Assembly: GCF_002088235.1 (NCBI RefSeq)
Contig: NZ_AQQV01000001.1
Span: 434,001 to 498,000 of the forward strand
Source: Oceanococcus atlanticus
GTDB lineage: Bacteria; Pseudomonadota; Gammaproteobacteria; Nevskiales; Oceanococcaceae
DNA length: 64,000 nt
Direction of reading: 5' to 3'
The translations under genes were made by a program, and so were the position numbers. The notes beneath the pieces were generated by a model, which searched no databases, was not told where the DNA came from, and saw only the letters and a program-made list of their open reading frames with translations. Of the stretch, positions 26,440 through 35,105 are shown one piece after another; position 1 is the first letter of the stretch; the number at the start of each line of letters is the position of its first letter.

Positions 26440-27443
26440 AGCATCTCTTCAGCGGCCGTACCCAGACTGATCTCACCTTCGTCGGCCAGCTTGCGGGCCA
26501 GGGTGAGGATTTCCTTCTGCGCCGCATCCACGTCAGACACCTTGGCCGGCCCGGCCGCTTCCAAATCTTCGGTGAGCATTTCCGCTGCACGCTTGGACAT
26601 ATTGGCCAGAATCTTTTCCTTGACCGTCTTGTTGGCACCCTTGAGCGCCAGCACCAGCCGGTCGTTCTCGACTTCGCGCAGCAGGCGCTGCATCGAGCGG
26701 TCATCCACATCGGCCAGATTGTCGAACACGAACATGAGGTCTTCGATGCGTTGACTGAGCACTTCGTCCTGCTCACGCAGCAGTTCGATGAGGGCCTGTT
26801 CGGTGGCCCCGTCCATCATATTGATGATGTTGGCGGCCACTTTGACACCGCCCACATTGGAGGCTTTGAGATTGCCCGCGCCGGAGAACTGGCGCTCCAT
26901 GATCTCGTCCAGCTCCTTGAGCGCGGCGGGTTGTATGCCGTCCAGACTGGCGATGCGCAGCATCACGTCAACGCGCAGATTTTCCGGCAACAGATTGAGA
27001 ATTTCGGCGGACTGATCGGAATCCAGATACGACAGCACGATGGCGATGATCTGCGGATGTTCGTGGCGGATCAGCTCGGCCACGGCTCGTGTTTCCATCC
27101 ACTTGAGCGCCTCCAGCCCCTTGCTGTTACGCCCGATCAGAATACGGTCGATCAGGCTGCCGGCCTTGTCTTCACCCAGAGCTGAGACCAGCACATTGCG
27201 CACGTAATCGTCGCTGCCCACGCCAAGTGAGGTCTGCGACTCCAGCACCTCAACAAAATTGTCGATGACCAATTCCATGCGGTCGCGCGGCACATTGGTC
27301 AGTGAAGCCATGGCTGCACCGACTTTTTGAACGGCTTTGGCGCCCATGTGCTTGAGCACGTCCGCAGCGGTTTCCTCGCCCAGCGACATGAGCAAGATGG
27401 CGGCGCGCTCGTCGCCGGCTATGTCCTGAATCGTGTCAGTCAT
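26436..27443 (-). CDS. fliG: Flagellar motor switch protein FliG
   Basis: 335 residues. FliG links the MS-ring to the C-ring and carries the charged torque helix. Recognised by AAILLMSLGEETAADVLKHM, the EHPQIIAIVLSYLDSDQSAEIL middle block (pattern) and the C-terminal FDNLADVDDRSMQRLLREVEND torque region with its Asp/Arg charges. I take ATG at 27443, overlapping the end of fliF by 8 nt; a GTG one codon earlier is open too. Confidence 0.97.
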   Translation of the reverse strand: MTDTIQDIAGDERAAILLMSLGEETAADVLKHMGAKAVQKVGAAMASLTNVPRDRMELVIDNFVEVLESQTSLGVGSDDYVRNVLVSALGEDKAGSLIDRILIGRNSKGLEALKWMETRAVAELIRHEHPQIIAIVLSYLDSDQSAEILNLLPENLRVDVMLRIASLDGIQPAALKELDEIMERQFSGAGNLKASNVGGVKVAANIINMMDGATEQALIELLREQDEVLSQRIEDLMFVFDNLADVDDRSMQRLLREVENDRLVLALKGANKTVKEKILANMSKRAAEMLTEDLEAAGPAKVSDVDAAQKEILTLARKLADEGEISLGTAAEEML

Positions 27444-29055
27444 CACCCACCCACTGCTTCATCAACTGGGCCACCCGCTTGGGATCTTCACGCACCGCAT
27501 CGCGGGCGATGCTGAGCTTGCGTTCCATCGGCGGCAGGGGCGCCGCACGCGGCGCTTCGTCCTGTCCCTCAACGGCCATTGCGCCTGCCGCAGCGGCCGG
27601 CGCACCGGCCAGAGCCGCCGGTTTGACCTCACTCACCGGATACGGTGGATTCAGCGCCGAACGCAGAGCCGGACGCAGAATCACGAATGCGATGATCAGC
27701 AGCACGGCCGCGCCGAGCAGCTGGCGCCCCAGGCTGCGCACCACCGGCTTGTCCCACAGCGGGACATCCATCGGCGCAAGCTCCTGCGGGGCGATGAAAC
27801 TCAGATTGCTGACACTGACGGTGTCGCCGCGCTCGACATCAAAACCCACGGCATCCTTGACCAGGTTCTCGATCTGGGCCAGTTCGGCCGCATCCAGCGG
27901 TTTGGTCTTATCACCGCCGGCGGCCACATCAGGTATGTGATCAACCAGCACTGCAACACTGATCCGGCGCAGACGCCCCGGATCACTGCGTCGATGACTC
28001 AAAGTGCGATCGACTTCGTAATTGCGTGTCTGCTGCAGGCTGGTGGCGCGACTGCCCTCGCCTTGCTCAGCACTGTTCGGCACGCGATTGCTCAGCGCAC
28101 CCGGCACGCCCACCGCCTCGTTGGTTACGTCGCGGTTTTCAGACCGTTGTTCGCTGCGCAAAACCTTGCCGTCCGGGGCATAACTTTCACGGGTTTCCTC
28201 CAGCGCGCTGAAGTCCAGATCAACGCTGACCTGAGCGCTGACCCGCCCCGGCCCGAGCACTGGCAACAGCAGTTGCTCGATACGTCCGCGGTAGGTGTCT
28301 TCCAGACGTGTGCGGTATTCCAGCTGGGTGGTGCTCAGCCCCAGCGCTGCATCGCCGGAGCGATTGAGCAGACGCCCGGACTCATCCACCACACTGACCT
28401 TGGAAGCCTGCAATTCAGGGATGCTTGAAGCCACCAGATGCACCACCGCATCGACCTGGCCATCCTCCAGGCGACGTCCCGGATACAGGGCCACCAGCAC
28501 CGATGCACTGGGCTGCTGACGATTGCGCACAAAAGCGCTGCGTTGCGGTATGGCCAGATGCACGCGCGCACTGCGCACCGGCTGCAGCTGACTGATGGTG
28601 CGCGACAGTTCGGTTTCCAGAGCATGCTGATAGCGCGCGTTCTCGAGGAACTGGCTAACCCCGATGCCCTGCTCTTCGCGCATGGTTTCAAAGCCACCAC
28701 CGGCGCTGCGCGGCAGGCCCTGGCTGGCCAGCTGCAAACGTGCCCGGTGAACATCTTCTGCGGCGACCTGTATGGCCCCGCCGCTGCTGTTCTGTTTGAA
28801 GGTGATCCCGGCCTGACGCAAGGCCTCGACCATTTCGGCTTCATCCTGGGTGTTGAGACCGCTGTACAGCGTCTGCATGCCCGGCTTCTGCGCCCACATG
28901 AAAATCGTGACACCCACGGCCACCGCCAGCGCCACACCGACCAGTGCGGCAATCTGACGCACACCCGGGCTGGCCCACACATCCTTGAGATTGAAATTCT
29001 GCAAGCTGCTGGCGGGCGTGCTGGGCGCGGCGGCCGATGTCTGTATGTCACTCAC
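27436..29055 (-). CDS. fliF: Flagellar MS-ring protein FliF
   Basis: 539 residues. Forms the MS-ring in the inner membrane, the base for rod and C-ring assembly. One membrane helix near the N-terminus (about 34-53) and one near the C-terminus (about 440-460) flank the large periplasmic part. Motifs include MQTLYSGLNTQDEAEMVEAL, ELSRTISQLQPVRSARVHLAIP and VSAQVSVDLDFS. The short cytoplasmic tail ends in KQWVGDD and binds FliG. fliE lies 21 bp upstream. Confidence 0.97.
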   Translation of the reverse strand: MSDIQTSAAAPSTPASSLQNFNLKDVWASPGVRQIAALVGVALAVAVGVTIFMWAQKPGMQTLYSGLNTQDEAEMVEALRQAGITFKQNSSGGAIQVAAEDVHRARLQLASQGLPRSAGGGFETMREEQGIGVSQFLENARYQHALETELSRTISQLQPVRSARVHLAIPQRSAFVRNRQQPSASVLVALYPGRRLEDGQVDAVVHLVASSIPELQASKVSVVDESGRLLNRSGDAALGLSTTQLEYRTRLEDTYRGRIEQLLLPVLGPGRVSAQVSVDLDFSALEETRESYAPDGKVLRSEQRSENRDVTNEAVGVPGALSNRVPNSAEQGEGSRATSLQQTRNYEVDRTLSHRRSDPGRLRRISVAVLVDHIPDVAAGGDKTKPLDAAELAQIENLVKDAVGFDVERGDTVSVSNLSFIAPQELAPMDVPLWDKPVVRSLGRQLLGAAVLLIIAFVILRPALRSALNPPYPVSEVKPAALAGAPAAAAGAMAVEGQDEAPRAAPLPPMERKLSIARDAVREDPKRVAQLMKQWVGDD

Positions 29056-29076
29056 GAGGCGCTCTCTCTAGCTGCA

Positions 29077-29400
29077 TCAGATCGGCATGTTCATGATGTC
29101 CTGGTAACTCGATACCAGGCGGTTGCGCACCTCGGCCATGGCCTTGAACGACACCTGGGCCTTGTTCAAGGACAGCATCACCTCAGCCAGTTCGGTGCCG
29201 GGTTCGCCGCGCGCGAAGGCGCCGGCGCTACTGGCGGCTTGCTGTTGATCGTTGTTGACCCGGTTCAGGGCGTCACTCATCAACTCACCAAAGGTGCCCG
29301 CGCCCTTCAGCTGAGGGCTGTCCTCGGCCGGAGACTGACGCTGCTGGAGCTGACGAATCTGGCTCAGCACGCTGTTGATGTCAGTGGATTGAATACTCAT
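29077..29400 (-). CDS. fliE: Flagellar hook-basal body complex protein FliE
   Basis: 107 residues. FliE connects the MS-ring to the rod. The C-terminal part LNKAQVSFKAMAEVRNRLVSSYQDIM carries the family signature (pattern), and the N-terminal half is Gln/Ser-rich as usual. First gene of fliEFGHI, with a sigma54 promoter 59 bp upstream. Confidence 0.95.
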   Translation of the reverse strand: MSIQSTDINSVLSQIRQLQQRQSPAEDSPQLKGAGTFGELMSDALNRVNNDQQQAASSAGAFARGEPGTELAEVMLSLNKAQVSFKAMAEVRNRLVSSYQDIMNMPI

Positions 29401-29458
29401 GCCTGGTCCTCGGTGTCACGCGCGCGGTGCCCCGCGCGATGCGGCTTTACGCCATCAA

Positions 29459-29474
29459 GGCAACTTGTGTGCCA
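29459..29474 (-). promoter_or_regulatory. Sigma54 promoter before fliE
   Basis: The minus strand reads TGGCACACAAGTTGCC, an excellent match to TGGCAC-N5-TTGC. It lies just after the fleQ stop, in the gap before fliE. This places fliEFGHI under RpoN, most likely with FleQ as activator. Confidence 0.82.
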
Positions 29475-29478
29475 CGCC

Positions 29479-30873
29479 TTACGACGAGGCCTGCTGGCGG
29501 TTGAGGTCGTACTTGCGCAGCTTTTCGACCAGCGTGGTGCGGCGCAGATTGAGCAGCTGGGCAGCCTGCGACACCACGCCGCCGGTCTGCTCCAGCGCCT
29601 GCCGGATCAGGGTCTGCTCGATGTCTGCAATATGGCTTTTCAGGTCCAGCCCGGCCTCAGGCAGCTGACTCAGCGGCTGCGGCACAGCCGTGGCCACCGC
29701 GTCGAGCAGATCATCGTCATCAACCAGAGGCTTGCGCGCACCAGCCGGTTGATAACGCTCCGGCAGGTCCTGCGGCGCAATCGTGCTGTTGGGATGCAGT
29801 ACAGCCAGGCGTTCGACCAGATTAGCCAACTCGCGCACATTGCCGGGCCAGGCATAGGAGCGCAGCAGATGAATCGACTCGGGGCTGAAGCGCACGTCGC
29901 CACGCCCGAACTCTCGCAGCTCATCTGAGATTTCCGAGATCAGCAGCGGCAGATCTTCCAGCCGGTCACGCAGGGCCGGCAACTCGATGGGAAACACGTT
30001 CAGACGATAGAGCAGATCTTCGCGGAACAGGCCTTCATCGATGCGCGACTCCAGATTGCGATGGGTGGCGGCTACGATGCGCACATCGCACTGCCGCGAG
30101 ACATTGCTACCCACCCGCTCAAAGGTGCGCTCCTGCAAAACACGCAGAATCTTGACCTGCATCGGCAGACTCATGTCGCCGATTTCATCCAGGAACAGGG
30201 TGCCGCCCTCGGCCAGCTCAAAGCGACCCTGGCGGGCGCAGATCGCACCGGTGAAGGCGCCTTTTTCGTGTCCGAACAGTTCGCTCTCGAGCAGCTCCGA
30301 CGGAATCGCACCGCAATTCACCGCCACGAACGGCTTGTCGCGACGCCCCGAGGAGTCGTGGATCGCCCGGGCGACCACTTCCTTGCCGGTACCGGACTCA
30401 CCGGTGACCAGCACGGTGGTGTCGAAGGTCGAGACCTGTTGAATCATCTTGCGCACACGGCGGATCGCCAGCGTGTTGCCGGTGGGCCCGACGGCCTGCG
30501 GCTCGACCATGGCATCAAGCTGCTTGACGCTGATACGGCGCAGGATTTCGGTCAGCTGCGGCGCCCGGATCGGATAATCCAGCGACCACACATCAGCCGG
30601 GTCGAAACCCAGGGTTTCACCGTGCCAGGGTGGCAACAGCAGCAATGGTGCATGCTGGGGGTCCTTGCGCAGCCACTCGCACACGGCGCTGCACTGTGTC
30701 TCATCCAGCTGCCCGATGATGACCGCAAGAAACGCGCGCGGTTGCTCATCAGGGACGGCCTGTTCGTCCAGGTCGTGGACCAACGGGGAGTAGTCAACAA
30801 AGCCCAGAATCGCATGGACCTGAGCAGCGCGCTCAGCATCCGAATCAAGCAGCAGAATTCGCGAAGTGGACAT
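29479..30873 (-). CDS. fleQ: Sigma54-dependent flagellar master activator FleQ/FlrA
   Basis: 464 residues from the ATG with GGAGGG upstream. Order: degenerate receiver-like domain (about 1-115), AAA+ domain (about 130-370) and a Fis-type helix-turn-helix at the C-terminus (ALEQTGGVVSQAAQLLNLRRTTL). Walker A is GESGTGKE (about 158-165), the sigma54-contact loop is GAFTGA, and Walker B is LFLDEIGDM. The N-terminal domain lacks the canonical phosphoacceptor Asp arrangement, as in FleQ, which responds to FleN and c-di-GMP instead of phosphorylation. The ATG lies 29 nt inside the end of the response-regulator gene. Confidence 0.92.
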   Translation of the reverse strand: MSTSRILLLDSDAERAAQVHAILGFVDYSPLVHDLDEQAVPDEQPRAFLAVIIGQLDETQCSAVCEWLRKDPQHAPLLLLPPWHGETLGFDPADVWSLDYPIRAPQLTEILRRISVKQLDAMVEPQAVGPTGNTLAIRRVRKMIQQVSTFDTTVLVTGESGTGKEVVARAIHDSSGRRDKPFVAVNCGAIPSELLESELFGHEKGAFTGAICARQGRFELAEGGTLFLDEIGDMSLPMQVKILRVLQERTFERVGSNVSRQCDVRIVAATHRNLESRIDEGLFREDLLYRLNVFPIELPALRDRLEDLPLLISEISDELREFGRGDVRFSPESIHLLRSYAWPGNVRELANLVERLAVLHPNSTIAPQDLPERYQPAGARKPLVDDDDLLDAVATAVPQPLSQLPEAGLDLKSHIADIEQTLIRQALEQTGGVVSQAAQLLNLRRTTLVEKLRKYDLNRQQASS

Positions 30874-31246
30874 TGCCGCCCTCCTGCAGGTTATCAATCA
30901 AACGGGCCACCGAGCCCAAAAAGTCGGCCTTATTGATAAAGGCGTCGGCACCTGCGCGCGACGCGTGTGCGCGGTGCTCGCTGTCGTCATAAATGCTCAC
31001 GATGGCGATCAGGGGGGCGTCGTCCTGTGCCTTGATCAGACGCGTGGCCTGAATGCCGCCCATCCGCGGCATGGACAGATCCATCAGCAGCAAATCCGGC
31101 CTCAGCTCTTCGCACAGATGAATGGCTTCCTCGCCATCGGCGCCCAAGCCAACCAGCTCGACACCTTCGATCTCTTCGAGCAGCACCTGAGCCAGGCGGC
31201 GGAAGTCCACATGGTCATCAACAACCAAAGTTCTCAATACAGTCAT
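30845..31246 (-). CDS. Single-domain response regulator (CheY-like)
   Basis: 133 residues, only a receiver domain plus a short tail. The acidic pair D10/D11 and the phosphoacceptor D56 (LLLMDLSMP) are present, as are S84 and K106, so it should be phosphorylated. It has no DNA-binding domain. The last 29 nt overlap fleQ in another frame, suggesting coupling. A sensor kinase is not present in the window, unlike the FleS-FleR pair usually found after FleQ in pseudomonads. The target could be a kinase cascade or the FleQ/RpoN system. Confidence 0.85.
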   Translation of the reverse strand: MTVLRTLVVDDHVDFRRLAQVLLEEIEGVELVGLGADGEEAIHLCEELRPDLLLMDLSMPRMGGIQATRLIKAQDDAPLIAIVSIYDDSEHRAHASRAGADAFINKADFLGSVARLIDNLQEGGNVHFANSAA

Positions 31247-31262
31247 GGCGGTTCTCCCGAAC

Positions 31263-32711
31263 TCAGCGGGCCTTGGCGACCCGGCGCTGGATCAGCGCAT
31301 CAAGGCGATAGCGCTCCAGTCGATCTTTTGACGAAGGAATATTCAGTGCTTCCCGGTACTTGGCGATGGTGCGACGTGCAATGCGTACACCGCGGCGCGC
31401 CAGGATGGCGGCCAGGTCGACGTCGCGCAGAGGCTGTTCAGGCGTTTCATGCGCGATCAACTTTTGAATGGTGGCCTTCACCGCCGAGCCGGACGCGGCC
31501 ACGCCGTCGGCCACCACAAGCTGGCTGGGGAAGAAGGCTTTGAGCGGAAACACCCCATGTGGGGTCTGCACAAATTTGCTGGTCGTGATGCGCGAGATGG
31601 TGCTTTCGTGCACCCCAATGGCATCGGCAACAAACTTCAACGTCAGCGGTTTCAGCGCGGTCTCGCCACGTGCCAGAAAGGTCTGCTGATGTTCAAAAAT
31701 AAACCGCGTTGCACGCAATAGCGTGTCGTTGCGCATTTCCACGCTGCGGATCAGCCAGCGCGCGTCCTGCAGCTGATCACGCAGGGCTTTGGCGCTCGCA
31801 TCATTGGTTACGATGCGCTCATATTCCGCATTGATACGCAGGCTCGGAACCGTGCTGTTGTTCAAACGCACGGTCCATTCGCCCTGAACCTGTTCAACCG
31901 TCACGTCGGGAACAATCGCAACCGCCGTCTTTTCATCGGCAGCCGGTTTCGGGCTCAGGCTGCGAATCAACCGCACGGCGGCGGCCACTTCGTCCTCGCG
32001 ACGGCCCAGCGCCGCGGCGATGGCCGGCAGATCCATACGCCCAAGGTCATTCAGGTGAAAGTCCACGACTTTCAACGCCAGGTCGATTTCCTCGCGTTCC
32101 TGGGGATCGCTGACATGCGCACGTGACTCAGACAATTCTTCCAGCTGAACGCGTAAACATTCGGCCAGGTTGCGTGCTGCAAAACCGATCGGGTCGAGAC
32201 GCTGGATCACATGCAGCACTTCCTCGACTTCTGTCGGGCGAACCATCTTGACCTGCGAAAGACTGGCCACCAGATCTGCAACCGTGCCCGTCAGATAGCC
32301 GGAGTCATCGGTGGATTCGACAATTGCCAGCGCAATACGCTGCTCCTGCTCGTCCGGGAAATGCATGGGAATCTGTTCCACGATGCGCAGATGCACACCG
32401 GGCTCGTCATTGACCAGACGATCTTCGAAAGAGAACTCGCCAGAACCGCCTCGAGTCTGACGCGCGGCTTGGCCCCAACTCTCGGCACGTTCAGAGGCCG
32501 AGTCGGCCCAGTCGGCCTGATGGTTGTCAGGGCGGATGTCCTCTGCACCGTCGTCGGTGCCGACCTCCTCCAGCATCACGTTGCTGTCCAGCGCAGACTT
32601 CAGTTCATCTGCCAGTTCCGCGGCCGACAACTGCAGGAACCGGATCGACTCCGCAAGCTGCGGGGTCATGGCCACTTTCTGGCTGATGTTCAGACTCAAG
32701 CCTGGCTTCAT
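31263..32711 (-). CDS. rpoN: RNA polymerase sigma54 factor RpoN
   Basis: 482 residues, full length. Region I is visible at the start (LNISQKVAMTPQLAESIRFLQ), followed by an acidic region II, the core-binding region, the helix-turn-helix (VADAIGVHESTISRITTSKF) and the RpoN box (ARRTIAKYREALNIPSS), which reads the -24 element. Its place inside the flagellar cluster, 16 bp before the response regulator and fleQ, is unusual: rpoN is commonly beside lptB and hpf/ptsN. It may be a second, motility-dedicated copy; the window cannot show whether another exists. Confidence 0.95.
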   Translation of the reverse strand: MKPGLSLNISQKVAMTPQLAESIRFLQLSAAELADELKSALDSNVMLEEVGTDDGAEDIRPDNHQADWADSASERAESWGQAARQTRGGSGEFSFEDRLVNDEPGVHLRIVEQIPMHFPDEQEQRIALAIVESTDDSGYLTGTVADLVASLSQVKMVRPTEVEEVLHVIQRLDPIGFAARNLAECLRVQLEELSESRAHVSDPQEREEIDLALKVVDFHLNDLGRMDLPAIAAALGRREDEVAAAVRLIRSLSPKPAADEKTAVAIVPDVTVEQVQGEWTVRLNNSTVPSLRINAEYERIVTNDASAKALRDQLQDARWLIRSVEMRNDTLLRATRFIFEHQQTFLARGETALKPLTLKFVADAIGVHESTISRITTSKFVQTPHGVFPLKAFFPSQLVVADGVAASGSAVKATIQKLIAHETPEQPLRDVDLAAILARRGVRIARRTIAKYREALNIPSSKDRLERYRLDALIQRRVAKAR

Positions 32712-32855
32712 TGCTCTCTCCTCGACTTATGAAGAGCCCCTGAACATCACACCGTGATTGTCGTGATTTCGTCGGGCTGAAGACAGCTTGCTCAGCGAGT
32801 CGTCAAGGAAATGTCATTTGACGTAAAGCGTGCACACTTAAGTACGAAAAACGCG

Positions 32856-33242
32856 TCACTGCATGTCGACCCAGGCGCTGTGCAGCTGCGACATCAGGTC
32901 CATCACTTCCAGCAAGGCATCCTGGTCGCGGTGCCGGTTGGCATGCATCAAGCGGCGCAAAGCGTAGTCGTAAAGCGCATCGAGCTGGGTCGCGATAGGC
33001 CCACCGTTGGTATGATCCAAGCAACCGCGCAGCTCGCTCACGATGGCCGCAGTGGCGCCGATTTTGCGACCGGCCAGTTCCGCGTCCTTGTTGATCAGGG
33101 CGACCCGCGCAGCGCCGGCTCGTTCGATGGCACCCGCCATCAACATGCGGATCAATCCGTGGGCATCGGCACTGGCCACGCCGCTATCCACAGCGACGGT
33201 GTTGTACTGATTGGAAGCGTAAGCATGGCTGCCAGCGTACAT
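32856..33242 (-). CDS. fliS: Flagellin export chaperone FliS
   Basis: 128 residues. FliS binds the C-terminal helix of flagellin and keeps it from polymerising in the cytoplasm. The N-terminal Tyr-rich part MYAGSHAYASNQYNTV and AHGLIRMLMAGAIERAGAAR are typical, as is the four-helix pattern. A sigma28 promoter lies 30 bp upstream. rpoN follows after 144 bp. Confidence 0.93.
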   Translation of the reverse strand: MYAGSHAYASNQYNTVAVDSGVASADAHGLIRMLMAGAIERAGAARVALINKDAELAGRKIGATAAIVSELRGCLDHTNGGPIATQLDALYDYALRRLMHANRHRDQDALLEVMDLMSQLHSAWVDMQ

Positions 33243-33271
33243 GGGGAATCTCCCTGTTAAGCGTACGTTGG

Positions 33272-33298
33272 TTATCGGCGCGGCGGCTTAAAACTTGA
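33272..33298 (-). promoter_or_regulatory. Sigma28 promoter before fliS
   Basis: The minus strand has TCAAGTTT, an 11-nt spacer, then GCCGATAA. This is a near-perfect match to the FliA consensus (TAAAGTTT-N11-GCCGATAA). It sits between fliD and fliS, so fliS (and possibly rpoN-RR-fleQ downstream) can be transcribed from it. Confidence 0.85.
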
Positions 33299-33321
33299 GC
33301 GTCAAAAGATCCGCAACAGGC

Positions 33322-34683
33322 CTACTCGTTGCTGTTGGCGACACCCGGCAGGCTGGCCAGTTGCTGGCTCAGATAGGAGCTGGTCTGCTGCAGCTGTGAG
33401 AGCATCACATCCAGAGCCGAGAACTGGGCCAGATAGCGGGCTTCGATGCGCTCCATGCGGGCATCCAGCGCTTCGTTGCGCTCTTCGATACGATCCAGAC
33501 GCTGATTAAGACTGTCAACGCGGCCACCGATGATGCCGTCATCATCGACGTAGCCACCGGTAATACCCTGCAAGCTGGCTACGAAGCCGTCATCGCCAGA
33601 GAGAAAATCTCTGAGCTTGCTGAAGTCCGCATCGAGCACCGACGACAACTCCGTTTCGTCGAAACTCAGACGGCCGTCGACGTCCAGCCCAATGCCGAAT
33701 GCGCTAAGAAACTCATCGCCCTCACCATAGCTGCCCGTCAACGCCTGACGCAGTTGATTGGTTGCGCCACGCAAAATCGAATCGCCATTGAGCGTGCCGG
33801 CCACCTCGGTATCGGCGTTGTAACCACCGAGACTCTTGGCCTGGTCAACAAAACTGTTGTAGGTGTTAACGAATTCCTTGATGACCTCGACCGCAGCGTT
33901 GTTGTCACGACTCACATTGAGATCGAAAACCTCGCCCGGGCGCGCCTCATTGAGATTGATCGTCACACCCTGCAACACACCGTCCAGGGAATTGCTTGAA
34001 GAGGTAACCTGATAACCATCGACGTAAACAATGGCGTCTTGCTGGGCCTGCGTCTGTCCAAGATTGGCGATGAAGGTATTCAACTCGCCATCGCCGCCGC
34101 TGCTGCTCAGCTGTATTTCGCTGTCTGCACCGGTGCGATCGGACGACAGCTGCAGTATCGCGCCGCTGTCGGTGTTGAGAATGGTTGCCCGCACACCCGG
34201 GTTGTCGGCGGCATTGTTAATGGCATCGCGCACTTCGGCCAGACTCTGAGCGGCGGGATCAATTTCAACCGAGAAGCTGTCGCTTCCCAGATCAAGCTGA
34301 AGGGTGCCATAGCCGACCGGATCATCAACCGAAGCGTACGGCGTTGTGCTGGCCATCCGGTGCGCCTGCGCAAGCTGCTCAACCTGGACGCTGAAACGAC
34401 CAAGCGCCGCACCGCTTTGCACGCTGGCCGTGAAAACCTCTTCGTCGCTGGAGCTGGCGCCGCGTCCGTCCAGTGTGTCGGCATTACTGAGCTTTTCCAA
34501 TGCGCTATCAAAGGCTGACAGTGCGTTGCGAAACTGACCAAAGGCCGACAGCTCGACACGGATCGTGCTTTCCTGGCGCGTCAGCCGGTTGGCCACGGGC
34601 GCGCGCTCGGCCGCCACTAGCTGGGCAACCAGAGAGTTTATGTCGAGTCCGGACCCAACGCCGGCAGAGGTTATCGTAGGCAT
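33322..34683 (-). CDS. fliD: Flagellar cap protein FliD
   Basis: 453 residues. The filament cap that guides flagellin insertion. The N-terminal coiled region (ITSAGVGSGLDINSLVAQLVAAE) and C-terminal heptad region (DRIEERNEALDARMERIEARYLAQFSALD, pattern) are typical, and the variable centre holds the tip domains. The end LSQLQQTSSYLSQQLASL is family-conserved. 30 bp downstream of flaG. Confidence 0.94.
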   Translation of the reverse strand: MPTITSAGVGSGLDINSLVAQLVAAERAPVANRLTRQESTIRVELSAFGQFRNALSAFDSALEKLSNADTLDGRGASSSDEEVFTASVQSGAALGRFSVQVEQLAQAHRMASTTPYASVDDPVGYGTLQLDLGSDSFSVEIDPAAQSLAEVRDAINNAADNPGVRATILNTDSGAILQLSSDRTGADSEIQLSSSGGDGELNTFIANLGQTQAQQDAIVYVDGYQVTSSSNSLDGVLQGVTINLNEARPGEVFDLNVSRDNNAAVEVIKEFVNTYNSFVDQAKSLGGYNADTEVAGTLNGDSILRGATNQLRQALTGSYGEGDEFLSAFGIGLDVDGRLSFDETELSSVLDADFSKLRDFLSGDDGFVASLQGITGGYVDDDGIIGGRVDSLNQRLDRIEERNEALDARMERIEARYLAQFSALDVMLSQLQQTSSYLSQQLASLPGVANSNE

Positions 34684-34713
34684 GTCAGTGCACCTGCAAG
34701 GGCTGTGCCCAGG

Positions 34714-35043
34714 TCAAGCGAGGGCGTCCAAACCGAACTTGCCCTGCTCCTGGATCTCTTCGAGACGCTGGGCCAGGCGCAGTATCAGCTCGGAAGGCAT
34801 TTGCCGAATCAGCTGGCCGTCGCTGTCGAGCAGCGAAACAATCAAGCGTTCGGAGTCCTGGTCGATGCGAAACTTGAGCGACGTGTCGCGACTGACCACC
34901 GTGTTGGCTTCAGCCAGATGGGGCATCTCGCCACGGGTTTTTTCACTGGCCTGTGTCGCCACCACGGGCTGAACCGCTCTCGGTGTCTCCACCGGAACGG
35001 TTTGGGTCTGGGCCAGTTGGGTTAATGATGAGACTTCAATCAT
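34714..35043 (-). CDS. flaG: FlaG family protein
   Basis: 109 residues. FlaG proteins lie between fliC and fliD and influence filament length. The C-terminal half carries the family pattern SLKFRIDQDSERLIVSLLDSDGQLIRQMP (pattern). The N-terminal half is Thr/Val/Gln-rich. I use the ATG at 35043, placed 5 nt after GGAGGTG; an in-frame GTG overlaps it. It is 62 bp after fliC, beyond a hairpin that may reduce its expression relative to flagellin. Confidence 0.9.
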   Translation of the reverse strand: MIEVSSLTQLAQTQTVPVETPRAVQPVVATQASEKTRGEMPHLAEANTVVSRDTSLKFRIDQDSERLIVSLLDSDGQLIRQMPSELILRLAQRLEEIQEQGKFGLDALA

Positions 35044-35060
35044 CACGCACCTCCATGTTC

Positions 35061-35094
35061 AAAAGGCTCGGGGACACCGCGGCTGCGGTGCCCC
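35061..35094 (-). terminator. Hairpin with short U-run between fliC and flaG
   Basis: On the minus strand a stem GGGG-CACCGC / GCGGTG-CCCC with a 4-nt loop and one bulged base is followed by GAGCC and four U. It likely terminates most transcripts after fliC and lets a minority continue into flaG-fliD, matching the very high need for flagellin. Confidence 0.6.
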
Positions 35095-35105
35095 CGGTCC
35101 GTGCT

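Noticed and set aside
28438-29928. 496-codon plus-strand open frame
   Set aside because: Crosses fliF, fliE and fleQ on the opposite strand; not a gene.
32743-32755. ATCAC-ACC-GTGAT inverted repeat upstream of rpoN
   Set aside because: Only 5-bp arms, no recognised regulator and expected by chance at this length.
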